This document shows, piece by piece, positions 1-6,937 of a stretch of DNA of 41,580 nt. Position numbers and translations under genes: made by a program. How positions within the stretch are numbered: position 1 is the stretch's first letter; the number at the start of each line of letters is the position of its first letter. The notes below the pieces were generated by a model that was not told where the DNA came from, did not search any database, and saw nothing but the letters and a program-made list of their open reading frames with translations. The stretch lies in NCBI RefSeq assembly GCF_003286915.1, contig NZ_QMFY01000027.1:1-41580 (forward strand). Direction: 5' to 3'. Source of the stretch: Pseudochryseolinea flava (GTDB taxonomy: Bacteria; Bacteroidota; Bacteroidia; Cytophagales; Cyclobacteriaceae).

Positions 1-53
1 CTTAAAGACTACTTTTGTTTTAGTACACACAAGCAAGATAACGACTTGCAACT

Positions 54-85
54 AGAAGAGGACTCACGTTCTCTTCTTTTTTTTT
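54..85 (+). terminator. Intrinsic terminator of a gene left of the window
   Basis: A perfect 7-bp stem (AGAAGAG at 54-60, CTCTTCT at 71-77) with a 10-nt loop runs straight into a stretch of about nine T. The polarity is plus strand, so it should end a plus-strand transcript coming from before base 1. It is the first of two tandem plus-strand terminators. Confidence 0.6.
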
Positions 86-102
86 ATCCATACACAAAAG
101 AA

Positions 103-137
103 GAGGCTGCCCTTTTGAGACAGCCTCGTTTGTTTTT
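103..137 (+). terminator. Second tandem plus-strand intrinsic terminator
   Basis: The stem GAGGCTG (103-109) pairs with CAGCCTC (121-127) and is followed by GTTTGTTTTT. It lies about 20 bp after the first terminator and probably backs it up. No plus-strand gene lies between them. Confidence 0.65.
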
Positions 138-162
138 ATCGCTTAAAGGAGAAATGCAAATA

Positions 163-195
163 CAAAAAAAGGGCCTCAACTTTCGTCGAGACCCT
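163..195 (-). terminator. Terminator of the ahpC-ahpD operon
   Basis: Read on the minus strand, AGGG-x-CTC pairs with GAG-x-CCCT (170-177 with 188-195, one internal mismatch) and is followed by seven T (plus-strand A run 164-170). It begins 22 bases beyond the ahpD stop and so closes the minus-strand peroxide-defence operon. Confidence 0.7.
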
Positions 196-216
196 AAAAC
201 TATAACCAGACGTATC

Positions 217-810
217 TTAATAGATAACTTTCGACAGGCTGGTAATAACAGCAGCTAACCGTACGGCTTCGAAAACGCGCTCTTCTTTCGCACCCAATTC
301 GAGCAGCGACTTTTCGTGCGACGTCACACACATTTCACATCCATTTACGGCGCTCACAGCGAGACTCATCAGTTCAAAGAATTCCTTCCCTGTAACTGGT
401 CTTGCCATAATGTTCATCTTAATGCGTGCAGGTATCTCGTTGTATTTGTCTTTGTTCATGAAGTGACGAAAACGATAGAACACGTTGTTCGCACTCAACA
501 AAGATGCACAAGCGATTCCCTCTGCAATTTCTTCTACAGAAGCTCCTTCTTGCTGCGCATTATTTTTGAAGAACTCACGCAGAATGGTATTCCCCGCATT
601 TGCAGCAAGAGAAATTCCCAACAATGCAATTTCTTTCTTCGTTAAATAATCACTCTCAAAAGAGTTCTTGAAGTTCAGTTTCAAATCAGCAAGGTAGCGT
701 GACTTTCCTTCCTCCAGCGTATCGAGAGACTCCGTACGGAAATCTTTGTCGAGCTTCAGAAATTCAAGGAACTCTTGCGTAGATTCAGAATATGTCAGCG
801 TAGCTTCCAT
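217..810 (-). CDS. ahpD: AhpD-like alkylhydroperoxidase (carboxymuconolactone decarboxylase family)
   Basis: The 197-residue protein has the AhpD signature near its C-terminus: CEMC followed by VTSH, with cysteines at 158 and 161 and a histidine at 165. In the characterised mycobacterial enzyme this CxxC pair and histidine form the active site that reduces the peroxiredoxin AhpC. No signal peptide is visible, so it should act in the cytoplasm. The gene starts four bases after the ahpC stop, so the two are almost certainly co-transcribed and form a peroxidase/reductant pair. The protein is slightly longer than the roughly 177-residue mycobacterial AhpD; the extra length is N-terminal. The motif and partner gene make the family call strong; the exact electron donor is inferred. 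Confidence 0.88.
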   Translation of the reverse strand: MEATLTYSESTQEFLEFLKLDKDFRTESLDTLEEGKSRYLADLKLNFKNSFESDYLTKKEIALLGISLAANAGNTILREFFKNNAQQEGASVEEIAEGIACASLLSANNVFYRFRHFMNKDKYNEIPARIKMNIMARPVTGKEFFELMSLAVSAVNGCEMCVTSHEKSLLELGAKEERVFEAVRLAAVITSLSKVIY

Positions 811-814
811 GACA

Positions 815-1372
815 CTATACTTTCAAAGTTTCTTTACCTTTTTCCCAGTTGCAAGGACAAAGCTCGTCAGTCTGTAACGCATCGAGCACACGGATAACTT
901 CCTTCACATTGCGACCTACGTTAAGATCATAGATGCTCACCCAACGAACGATACCTGTTGGATCGATAATGAATGTAGCACGGTAAGCGATTTTTTCGTT
1001 TGGCTCAAGGATACCAAGATCTTCGGCAAGTGACTTCGACGTGTCAGCAAGCATTGGGAATTTAAGATCACGGAGATCGTTGTGGTTATTGCGCCATGCA
1101 AGGTGTACGAACTCAGAATCAGTAGAAGCACCGATCAAGTTAGCATTACGATCACGGAACTCACCGTAATTTTTATTGAACTCAGCAATTTCAGTCGGGC
1201 ATACGAAAGTAAAATCCTTTGGCCACCAGAACATTACTGTCCAACGACCTTCATCATTGATAAAATCTTCAGAAGAAATGTCAAAAAACTCTTTTCCTTT
1301 TTCTAGTGATACAACAGCTGCCTTTTTGAAGGTTGGGAAAGGCTGGCCCACTGATAACAATCCTTTACTCAT
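815..1372 (-). CDS. ahpC: AhpC-type peroxiredoxin
   Basis: This 185-residue thioredoxin-fold peroxidase should reduce hydrogen peroxide and organic hydroperoxides. The peroxidatic cysteine lies in FTFVCPTE (Cys58). The C-terminus carries a CPC motif (Cys172, Cys174), the arrangement seen in mycobacterial AhpC, where resolving cysteines accept electrons from AhpD rather than AhpF. That matches the ahpD gene directly downstream. The length fits the AhpC/Prx1 class and no export signal is present. The ATG at 1372 faces a divergent oxyR-like gene across a 131-bp intergenic region, consistent with peroxide-responsive control by that neighbour, which is inferred from arrangement. Confidence 0.93.
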   Translation of the reverse strand: MSKGLLSVGQPFPTFKKAAVVSLEKGKEFFDISSEDFINDEGRWTVMFWWPKDFTFVCPTEIAEFNKNYGEFRDRNANLIGASTDSEFVHLAWRNNHNDLRDLKFPMLADTSKSLAEDLGILEPNEKIAYRATFIIDPTGIVRWVSIYDLNVGRNVKEVIRVLDALQTDELCPCNWEKGKETLKV

Positions 1373-1407
1373 GATTTATGTAGTTGTTAAAATTTTTCGC
1401 GATGATA

Positions 1408-1421
1408 CAAAAATATATTTG
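1408..1421. promoter_or_regulatory. Overlapping divergent -7-like elements between ahpC and oxyR
   Basis: The sequence CAAAAATATATTTG reads as TATTTTTG on the minus strand (1408-1415) and TATATTTG on the plus strand (1414-1421). Both fit the Bacteroidota -7 consensus TAnnTTTG, giving short leaders toward ahpC and toward oxyR. I could not find convincing -33 TTTG boxes at standard spacing, so this is only a candidate divergent promoter or OxyR-controlled region. Confidence 0.35.
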
Positions 1422-1503
1422 TCTTCGTTATAAATCACATCAATAATTCCTATGCTTATATTTACACCGTTTATTACACCGTTTTAACACTCAGCTCAAT
1501 CGA

Positions 1504-2424
1504 ATGAATCTACAACAACTGGAATATATCGTGGCGTTGGATATTCACCGAAACCACGTAAAGGCCGCGGAACATTGCCACGTCACGCAGCCCACGCTGA
1601 GCATGATGGTAAAGAAGTTGGAAGACGAACTCGGCGTCAAGATTTTCGAGAAGACGCAACCGCTCAAACCAACGGCTCCTGGAGAAATTGTTATCGCGCG
1701 CGCACGATTGATTTTACAGGAGGTCAGAAATCTAAAAGACTTTATTAAGAACGAAAAAGACTCCATCGAAGGTGAATATAGGCTAGCCGTAATCCCAACG
1801 TTAGCGCCGTACCTACTGCCGCGATTCTTAAATGAATTCCTTCAAAAACACCCTGGCACTTCTTTCACGGTGATGGAAATGCAAACCGAAGAGATTGTTC
1901 GCCAACTCAAGAACAATCGCATCGACCTCGCCATTCTCGTTACACCAATCGACGATAAAGAGATACGCGAAGTGCCCGTATTCTATGAACCGATACTACT
2001 TTATACATCAGAAAATCTGAAATACTTTCAGCAGGAGAAAGTCAGTCTAAAATCCCTCACACCTGAAAATCTTCTGCTGCTCGAAGAAGGCCACTGCTTT
2101 CGCGGACAAGTCATGAATCTATGTGCGACCAAAACCATGAAATCGAATAATCAATTGAACTATCAAAGTGGTTCATTCGAAACACTGAAAGCCATGGTCG
2201 ATAACAATTACGGTTACACACTCATACCAGAACTCGCCGCAAGCAACAAGAACAAACACGTAAAACATTTTACTGCACCTGAGCCAGTTCGTGAAGTGAG
2301 TCTTGCTGTACACAGCGGCTTCATGAAAGAGCTCCTTCTTCAAAAATTGAGAGACGCCATACTGAAAGCAATACCAGCGCACTTTAAGAAGAATGATAAG
2401 TATGTAAGGTTGAGGTGGAATTAG
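1504..2424 (+). CDS. oxyR: OxyR-type LysR-family peroxide regulator
   Basis: The 306-residue protein has the N-terminal LysR winged helix-turn-helix (about residues 1-60, MNLQQLEYIVALD... TQPTLSMMVKKLE) and a C-terminal substrate-binding-type domain. In that domain the stretch EEGHCFRGQVMNLC places two cysteines eight residues apart, as in E. coli OxyR (Cys199/Cys208), the pair that forms the peroxide-sensing disulfide. It is divergent from ahpC-ahpD, the usual OxyR target arrangement. The redox-cysteine pair and context set it apart from metabolite-responsive LysR proteins. Direct regulation of ahpC and of itself is inferred. Confidence 0.9.
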   Translation: MNLQQLEYIVALDIHRNHVKAAEHCHVTQPTLSMMVKKLEDELGVKIFEKTQPLKPTAPGEIVIARARLILQEVRNLKDFIKNEKDSIEGEYRLAVIPTLAPYLLPRFLNEFLQKHPGTSFTVMEMQTEEIVRQLKNNRIDLAILVTPIDDKEIREVPVFYEPILLYTSENLKYFQQEKVSLKSLTPENLLLLEEGHCFRGQVMNLCATKTMKSNNQLNYQSGSFETLKAMVDNNYGYTLIPELAASNKNKHVKHFTAPEPVREVSLAVHSGFMKELLLQKLRDAILKAIPAHFKKNDKYVRLRWN

Positions 2425-2426
2425 TA

Positions 2427-2454
2427 GAAAGTTAAAGGTTGAAAGTTGAAAGCT
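2427..2454. repeat. Degenerate heptamer array, GAAAGTT type
   Basis: Four 7-base units follow the oxyR-like stop codon by two bases: gaaagtt, aaaggtt, gaaagtt, gaaagct. It belongs to the family of intergenic heptamer arrays described in the findings. Confidence 0.7.
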
Positions 2455-2455
2455 T

Positions 2456-2560
2456 TGGGCGTTTCCCTCGAGGCTCGGGTCGCGCTTTCGCTACTCGCCA
2501 AGCCGCCCACATCCCATGTCGGGCTCAAACACGCGCTCAATCGCTAACGCAATATTCTCT
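2456..2560. repeat. GC-rich intergenic element
   Basis: Between the heptamer array and the sigma-factor promoter lies a stretch clearly richer in G+C than its surroundings (GGGCGTTTCCCTCGAGG, then GGGTCGCGC and TCGGGCTC). It has no coding potential. The beginning resembles a repeat I recall from other Bacteroidota intergenic regions (GGGCGTTCCC...GGGTCGGGCT), so it may be a decayed dispersed repeat. That resemblance is from memory. Confidence 0.3.
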
Positions 2561-2639
2561 TCCTTCCTCGGCATTTTTCTGCGAAACGTTATGACTTACA
2601 GCATTTATCTCGGCGTGGGAGCAGATTTTTTTAAATTAG

Positions 2640-2670
2640 TTTGTAACCTTTCCACTATCCGCCTGTAACC
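2640..2670 (+). promoter_or_regulatory. Tandem TGTAACC repeat upstream of the ECF sigma gene
   Basis: TGTAACC occurs at 2642-2648 and again at 2664-2670, 22 bases apart, about two helical turns. The first copy is preceded by TT, giving TTTGTAAC. ECF sigma factors often recognise -35 elements ending in AAC and commonly autoregulate, so this is a plausible promoter or operator of the sigma operon. No clear CGTC-type -10 box follows. Confidence 0.35.
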
Positions 2671-2701
2671 ACTACAAACTTGACCAAAAAGCTTTAGCCT
2701 G

Positions 2702-3241
2702 ATGACCGACGAAATAATCATGGAAGCCGTGAAAAACGGTGATCTTCAGCAGGTTTCTGTGCTTTTTGAGCGCTACCATAAACGAATTTTCAACTTCCTG
2801 GCGCGAATGACGACAGACCGCGAAGTTGCAGAAGACCTCACACAAAACGTCTTCCTTCGCATTATTAAGTATCGCACCAGCTATCGCGAAGGAAATTTAT
2901 TCCAAGCGTGGATTTATCAAGTAGCGCGGAATGTATTTTCTGATCACTATCAATCGAAGAAAAACAAGTTCTCCGACTTTGTATCGGTTGACCGTGTCAG
3001 TGAAAGTATCGAGGATAAAGAAGAGTCAACAGATATGGAAGAAAAAGAGATCCTCTTGCAACGGTCGATGGCCCTGCTCTCCGAAGAGCAACGCGAGTTG
3101 TTGATCTTAACGCGCTTCCAACACTTGAAATACGAAGAAGTAGCAACGATCATGAATACAACGGTTGCCAACATCAAAGTAAAAGTTCATCGTGCCATCG
3201 GAAAATTACGCGAGCACTACTTTGAGCTTGAAAAAATATAA
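2702..3241 (+). CDS. ECF-type RNA polymerase sigma factor
   Basis: The 179-residue protein has sigma region 2 (about residues 22-90: LFERYHKRIFNFLARMT then AEDLTQNVFLRI) and region 4 (about 123-170: LSEEQRELLILTRF then the helix-turn-helix YEEVATIMNTTVANIKVKVHRAIGKLREHY). Regions 1 and 3 are absent, which defines a group 4/ECF factor. It would direct core RNA polymerase to a small regulon. Its stop lies 22 bases before the likely start of a membrane protein with anti-sigma layout, followed by two exported proteins, so the four genes look like an envelope-sensing operon. Confidence 0.92.
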   Translation: MTDEIIMEAVKNGDLQQVSVLFERYHKRIFNFLARMTTDREVAEDLTQNVFLRIIKYRTSYREGNLFQAWIYQVARNVFSDHYQSKKNKFSDFVSVDRVSESIEDKEESTDMEEKEILLQRSMALLSEEQRELLILTRFQHLKYEEVATIMNTTVANIKVKVHRAIGKLREHYFELEKI

Positions 3242-3263
3242 ACGCTTCAAACGACTATTTGTC

Positions 3264-4037
3264 ATGGAAAAAGAAAAATTAGAAAGCTTATTGATCGACT
3301 ACATTGATGGAAACATCAGCGCTGCCGACAAAGCGTTGGTTGAAGCCGAACTGCTATCAAACCCTGAAGCAGTAAAACTACACCGCCAGCTAACAGAAGT
3401 AATCGGTATGATGAATGAATCTACCGCATACGAACCGAGTCAGAAACTAAAATCTTCGTTCGACGCCATGCTGGCAAATGAAAAAAAAACATCCTCTACA
3501 AAAGTTGTTTTCTTCTCGCCTGCATTCTATCGTATTGCCGCCGCTGTTACTTTACTAGTCGTCGGTGGTGGATTGGGATATTTCATTAGCAAGTACAATC
3601 AACAACAATCGGAACTCGCCGAAGCAAAACGATTGCTACAAGAAACGAAGCAAGAAATGATGGCGAAGCTCGACAACGAACATTCCGCAAGTCAACGATT
3701 ACTCGGCGTGACGGTAGCCATTAAGAAAATCGAAAAAGCAGATCGCGAAATTCTCGGCGCCTTGATTAAAACGATGAACGACGATCCTAACACCAATGTA
3801 CGCGTGGCGGCATTAGAAGCGCTTGGAAAATTTCATCAAGACCCGATGGTTCGCCGCGCACTGATCGACGCGTTATCCACCCAAAAAGATCCCATCGTTC
3901 AAATCGCGTTGATTCGAATATTGGTAGAGATGAACGAGAAAGGATCATTGCAAGAACTTGAAAAAATAACCAACGACGAAGAGATGCTCAAGGAAGTGAA
4001 AGACGAAGCACACGCCGGCATCCTCCGATTATCCTAA
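3264..4037 (+). CDS. Membrane anti-sigma factor with HEAT-like repeats
   Basis: I place the start at the ATG at 3264 (257 residues, MEKEKLESLLIDYIDG) because an upstream in-frame start would overlap the sigma gene by 50 bases and add a non-conserved-looking leader. The N-terminal segment, about residues 1-45, resembles the helical anti-sigma module that binds ECF factors. One transmembrane helix lies at about 89-108 (FYRIAAAVTLLVVGGGLGYF), a coiled coil at 112-145, and the C-terminal domain shows HEAT-type helical repeats (about 170-245, VRVAALEALGKF, ALIDALST). It should hold the sigma factor at the inner membrane. The HEAT-like periplasmic part is unusual for an anti-sigma factor and may be the sensor. 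Confidence 0.8.
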   Translation: MEKEKLESLLIDYIDGNISAADKALVEAELLSNPEAVKLHRQLTEVIGMMNESTAYEPSQKLKSSFDAMLANEKKTSSTKVVFFSPAFYRIAAAVTLLVVGGGLGYFISKYNQQQSELAEAKRLLQETKQEMMAKLDNEHSASQRLLGVTVAIKKIEKADREILGALIKTMNDDPNTNVRVAALEALGKFHQDPMVRRALIDALSTQKDPIVQIALIRILVEMNEKGSLQELEKITNDEEMLKEVKDEAHAGILRLS

Positions 4038-4102
4038 AGAAAAACTTAAGCATGCTATACATCACACACACACAAATTATTAAACACGTAAACACGACGA
4101 CA

Positions 4103-4873
4103 ATGAAAAAAATATGGGCAACATTAATCCTAGCAACGGCAACCTCAGGATTGATCTACGGACAAGAATATAAACTTGCTAAAACCACTGGCACACTTGC
4201 CATCAAAGAAGTGAATCATGTGACCATCGAAGGTACAACCGGAAATGAGATCATATTCGTCAATAAAAATCACAGCAACGAAAAAGACGAGCGCGCTGTT
4301 GGACTGAAAGCTGTAAGCGGCTACGGACTTGAAGACAATTCTGGCATTGGCTTGTCGATCGTTGACAAAAATGGTGTGGTTGAAGTACGTCAGTTAAAAA
4401 AGATGGACGGACCTGAGATCGTCATCAAAGTTCCAAAAGGTGTAACGGTTTCCTATTCGCACACATCACCTTATGGTAGCGACCTTGAAGTAAAAAACTT
4501 CGACGGCGAACTTGAGGTCTCTACACTCCATAATCGCGTGACGATTACCAATTCAACAGGTCCTATGACTGTAAAAACAGTTCATGGCGACATCGATGCG
4601 AAGCTTCCTGCTACCGTTAAAAATCCAGTGTCTATTGTTTCCGTTCACGGACATGTAGACGTAGCGTTGCCCGTTGCATTCAAAGCAAACTTGAAGTTGG
4701 GTACCGTGTACGGCGAACTCTACGTAGACCCTGACTTCAAAATTGATATGGATCGCAAAGAAGATGACATGGTTGTATACAACTCCAACGTTGTGGGTAA
4801 AATCAACGGCGGTGGTATTGACCTCAATCTTTCGTCAACGCACAACAACGTTTATCTGAGAAAAACTAAATAA
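4103..4873 (+). CDS. Exported DUF4097-like protein, first copy
   Basis: Starting at the ATG at 4103 the 256-residue protein has a Sec signal peptide (MKKIWATLILATATSGLIYGQ). The rest is a repetitive beta-rich sequence of the kind annotated as DUF4097/head-GIN-like in Bacteroidota: EVNHVTIEGTTGNEIIF, LEVSTLHNRVTITNSTGPM, VSVHGHVDVALP, and a terminal NNVYLRKTK. It should form a right-handed beta structure in the periplasm or at the cell surface. A longer reading from 4052 would place 17 residues before the signal peptide and is unlikely. The next gene encodes a paralogue with the same closing motif (NVYLRKSP). The function is not known; the operon suggests an envelope stress or adhesion role. 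Confidence 0.8.
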   Translation: MKKIWATLILATATSGLIYGQEYKLAKTTGTLAIKEVNHVTIEGTTGNEIIFVNKNHSNEKDERAVGLKAVSGYGLEDNSGIGLSIVDKNGVVEVRQLKKMDGPEIVIKVPKGVTVSYSHTSPYGSDLEVKNFDGELEVSTLHNRVTITNSTGPMTVKTVHGDIDAKLPATVKNPVSIVSVHGHVDVALPVAFKANLKLGTVYGELYVDPDFKIDMDRKEDDMVVYNSNVVGKINGGGIDLNLSSTHNNVYLRKTK

Positions 4874-4875
4874 CC

Positions 4876-4910
4876 AATTTCGTCAGGGCATAAAATATCC
4901 TGACGAAATT
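4876..4910 (+). other. Perfect 12-bp intercistronic hairpin
   Basis: AATTTCGTCAGG (4876-4887) is perfectly complementary to CCTGACGAAATT (4899-4910) around an 11-nt AT-rich loop. No T run follows on the plus strand, so it is not a classical terminator. Its place between two paralogous genes suggests mRNA processing, stabilisation or attenuation of the second gene. Confidence 0.7.
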
Positions 4911-4925
4911 AAAACGATCAAGGTC

Positions 4926-5666
4926 ATGAAAAAATATACGTATCTCTTCGTGGTCATGTTGATCTCTATGGTTAGTGCATCCGCGCAAACTCAGATCAAC
5001 AAATCCATCGCCATACAATCAGGACAAAAAATATCGTTTGTTTTTGATTACCCAGAAATGGTTCGCATCACTACATGGGACAAATCGGAAATCGCTATTC
5101 AAGGAACCGTAAGCATCAATGACGGCGAGAACGACAACGCTTTCGAACTTCAGACGAATACATCCGGGAACACCGTTGTTGTAAAGAATATCATCCGTGA
5201 TTTTAAAAATCTTCCGCAGCGTATTACGGTCGTTCGCGATGGAAAAAAAATGGTATTTCACGATAAGGAAGCGTTAAAAAAATACCAAAGTGAAAACGGT
5301 AAAACATTCGAGAGTCAAAGCAGGGGCGTTGATTTTGAAATTATTCTTGAAATCAAAGTACCACGCAACGTAGAGACTACTGTTCAATCGACATACGGCA
5401 TGGTAGAAGTTAAAGATTTTACCGGTCCCCTTACAGCCATTTCGACTTACGGCGGCGTTGACGCATCGGTAAAAGAAAAGTTGATGGGAGAACTTGTTGC
5501 CGAGACCAACTTTGGTCAAATCTATTCGAACTTGGACGTGAAGTTTATCGGCGAAAATTCTAAAGATGAGCATTTTCACACGCTGGTCTCTGCTAAACCG
5601 GGAACAGGTCCACGGTATGCCTTCGAATCAAAATACGGCAATGTGTATTTGAGAAAATCACCATAG
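4926..5666 (+). CDS. Exported DUF4097-like protein, second copy
   Basis: The 246-residue protein begins with a clear signal peptide (MKKYTYLFVVMLISMVSASAQ). The mature part has beta-rich repeats such as VETTVQSTYGMVEVKDFTGPL, AISTYGGVDASV and a C-terminal KYGNVYLRKSP that matches the end of the preceding protein. It is probably a duplicated sister of that gene. It is the last gene of the sigma/anti-sigma operon and is followed by a good intrinsic terminator. The molecular function is unknown; co-transcription with an ECF sigma factor makes it a likely output or ligand of that signalling system. Confidence 0.78.
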   Translation: MKKYTYLFVVMLISMVSASAQTQINKSIAIQSGQKISFVFDYPEMVRITTWDKSEIAIQGTVSINDGENDNAFELQTNTSGNTVVVKNIIRDFKNLPQRITVVRDGKKMVFHDKEALKKYQSENGKTFESQSRGVDFEIILEIKVPRNVETTVQSTYGMVEVKDFTGPLTAISTYGGVDASVKEKLMGELVAETNFGQIYSNLDVKFIGENSKDEHFHTLVSAKPGTGPRYAFESKYGNVYLRKSP

Positions 5667-5696
5667 CAGATTTTAATTGAGTTTACAGAATGCAGC

Positions 5697-5735
5697 AGAG
5701 GCTTCCAATATTTATGGGAGCCTCTCGCTTTTTGT
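5697..5735 (+). terminator. Terminator of the ECF sigma operon
   Basis: AGAGGCTTCC (5697-5706) pairs with GGGAGCCTCT (5716-5725), a 10-bp stem with one G-T pair and a 9-nt AT loop, followed by CGCTTTTTG. It lies 30 bases after the stop of the second DUF4097-like gene. Confidence 0.75.
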
Positions 5736-6169
5736 ATGGGATTAAAAAAATAAATGCAAAACATTTTGGAGATCCAACCTATAAATATACTTTTGTCTAT
5801 AGAATTAGTAGATAATCAATAGCCCACCAGTGTTGATATCCTCTAAACGGCAAGAAGAAATCCGTCGTGTCGGCCAACGGCATGATGTTGATTGTTTTTT
5901 TTTGAAAAGAAAATCGACTTGCACGAATTATTAAAATCACGTGAAATCACTGGTGGACTCCTCTTTTCCTACCAGCACGATTTGTCATTGCCGCCAACAT
6001 CGGGGCGATGAGAGATCATGATTTCTCTAGACAATATGGCTTCCGGTTGCGCCCGTCTTAAGGATCTTTTGGTGGAACTTCTTTAAGATAAGGCGCAAAC
6101 GTGGCCACCAATGTTGATGCATGATTCAACATTGCTTTTAGTCAATTGAAAGCTTAAAATCTTTGCGCC
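5736..6169. other. Gene-free stretch with internal repeats
   Basis: No open frame here looks coding. The 14-base motif CCACCAGTGTTGAT at 5824-5837 recurs as CCACCAATGTTGAT at 6105-6118. CCACCAGTG (5824-5832) is also inverted as CACTGGTGG at 5948-5956. A short inverted repeat ATGTTGA/TCAACAT lies at 6111-6132 just before the hydrolase gene. These could be remnants of a duplicated element or a structured leader; I recognise no RNA family. Confidence 0.4.
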
Positions 6170-6937
6170 ATGTTCTTGAATAGAAAATTAATAACATCGC
6201 CTATTCAATTCGATTACCAGCCACTGCTTGACATTGGCTCGGGAGACGCGATCGTGTTGTTGCACGGACTTTTTGGTAATCTGAGCAATTGGACTTCTGT
6301 TGCCGAAGAATTCGGTAACCAATACCGTGTAATCATTCCGAGGCTTCCATTTTATTCGACACCGTTATCGAAAGAACGCCTTGATGATCTCGTTGTTTTT
6401 GTAACACAGTTTGTAGAACATCATCAACTCAACAATATCACGTTGATGGGCAATTCGCTCGGAGGACACGTTGCCTTGCTTTATGCATGGCGCGAACCGA
6501 AGCGTGTAAAAAAACTTATCCTCGCAGGAAGTTCGGGTCTTTTTGAGAATTCTTTTGGTGGTACGTTTCCGCGCATCAAAGACTACGACTACATCCGTGA
6601 CAAAGTACGCAACACATTCTATCGCCAAGACGTCGTTACGAAAGAACTCGTTGACGAGGTGTACTCTACGGTTCAAACAAAAGCCAATACCTTAAGTCTA
6701 TTAAGTCTTGCACGCGCAGCCCAGAAGAACAACTTATCACACATCCTGGATGAAATTACAACGCCTACCCTACTGGTCTGGGGATTACAAGATACAGTAA
6801 CACCGCCGGAGACTGCCCTCGAGTTCTACAATGCGCTGCCAAACGCAGAAGTAATTTTTCTAGACCACTGCGGTCATGTACCGATGATGGAGCAACCAAA
6901 ACTTTTTAATCAACATGTCAGAGCATTCTTGGAGTAG
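6170..6937 (+). CDS. Alpha/beta hydrolase
   Basis: The 255-residue protein has the oxyanion HG pair (32-33, VLLHGLFG), the nucleophile elbow GNSLGG (Ser96), the acid in WGLQDTVTP (Asp208) and the histidine in DHCGHVPM (His236), so the catalytic triad is complete. It resembles the hydrolases annotated as acyl esterases or MhpC-like enzymes; the substrate cannot be read from the sequence. There is no signal peptide, so it is probably cytoplasmic. Its last 23 bases overlap the next gene, a membrane fatty-acid-hydroxylase-type enzyme, suggesting translational coupling and a shared lipid-related role. Confidence 0.85.
   Translation: MFLNRKLITSPIQFDYQPLLDIGSGDAIVLLHGLFGNLSNWTSVAEEFGNQYRVIIPRLPFYSTPLSKERLDDLVVFVTQFVEHHQLNNITLMGNSLGGHVALLYAWREPKRVKKLILAGSSGLFENSFGGTFPRIKDYDYIRDKVRNTFYRQDVVTKELVDEVYSTVQTKANTLSLLSLARAAQKNNLSHILDEITTPTLLVWGLQDTVTPPETALEFYNALPNAEVIFLDHCGHVPMMEQPKLFNQHVRAFLE

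Noticed and set aside
1-258. 70-residue plus-strand frame at 46-258
   Set aside because: It runs through two intrinsic terminators and the antisense of the ahpD terminator and end; no coding character.
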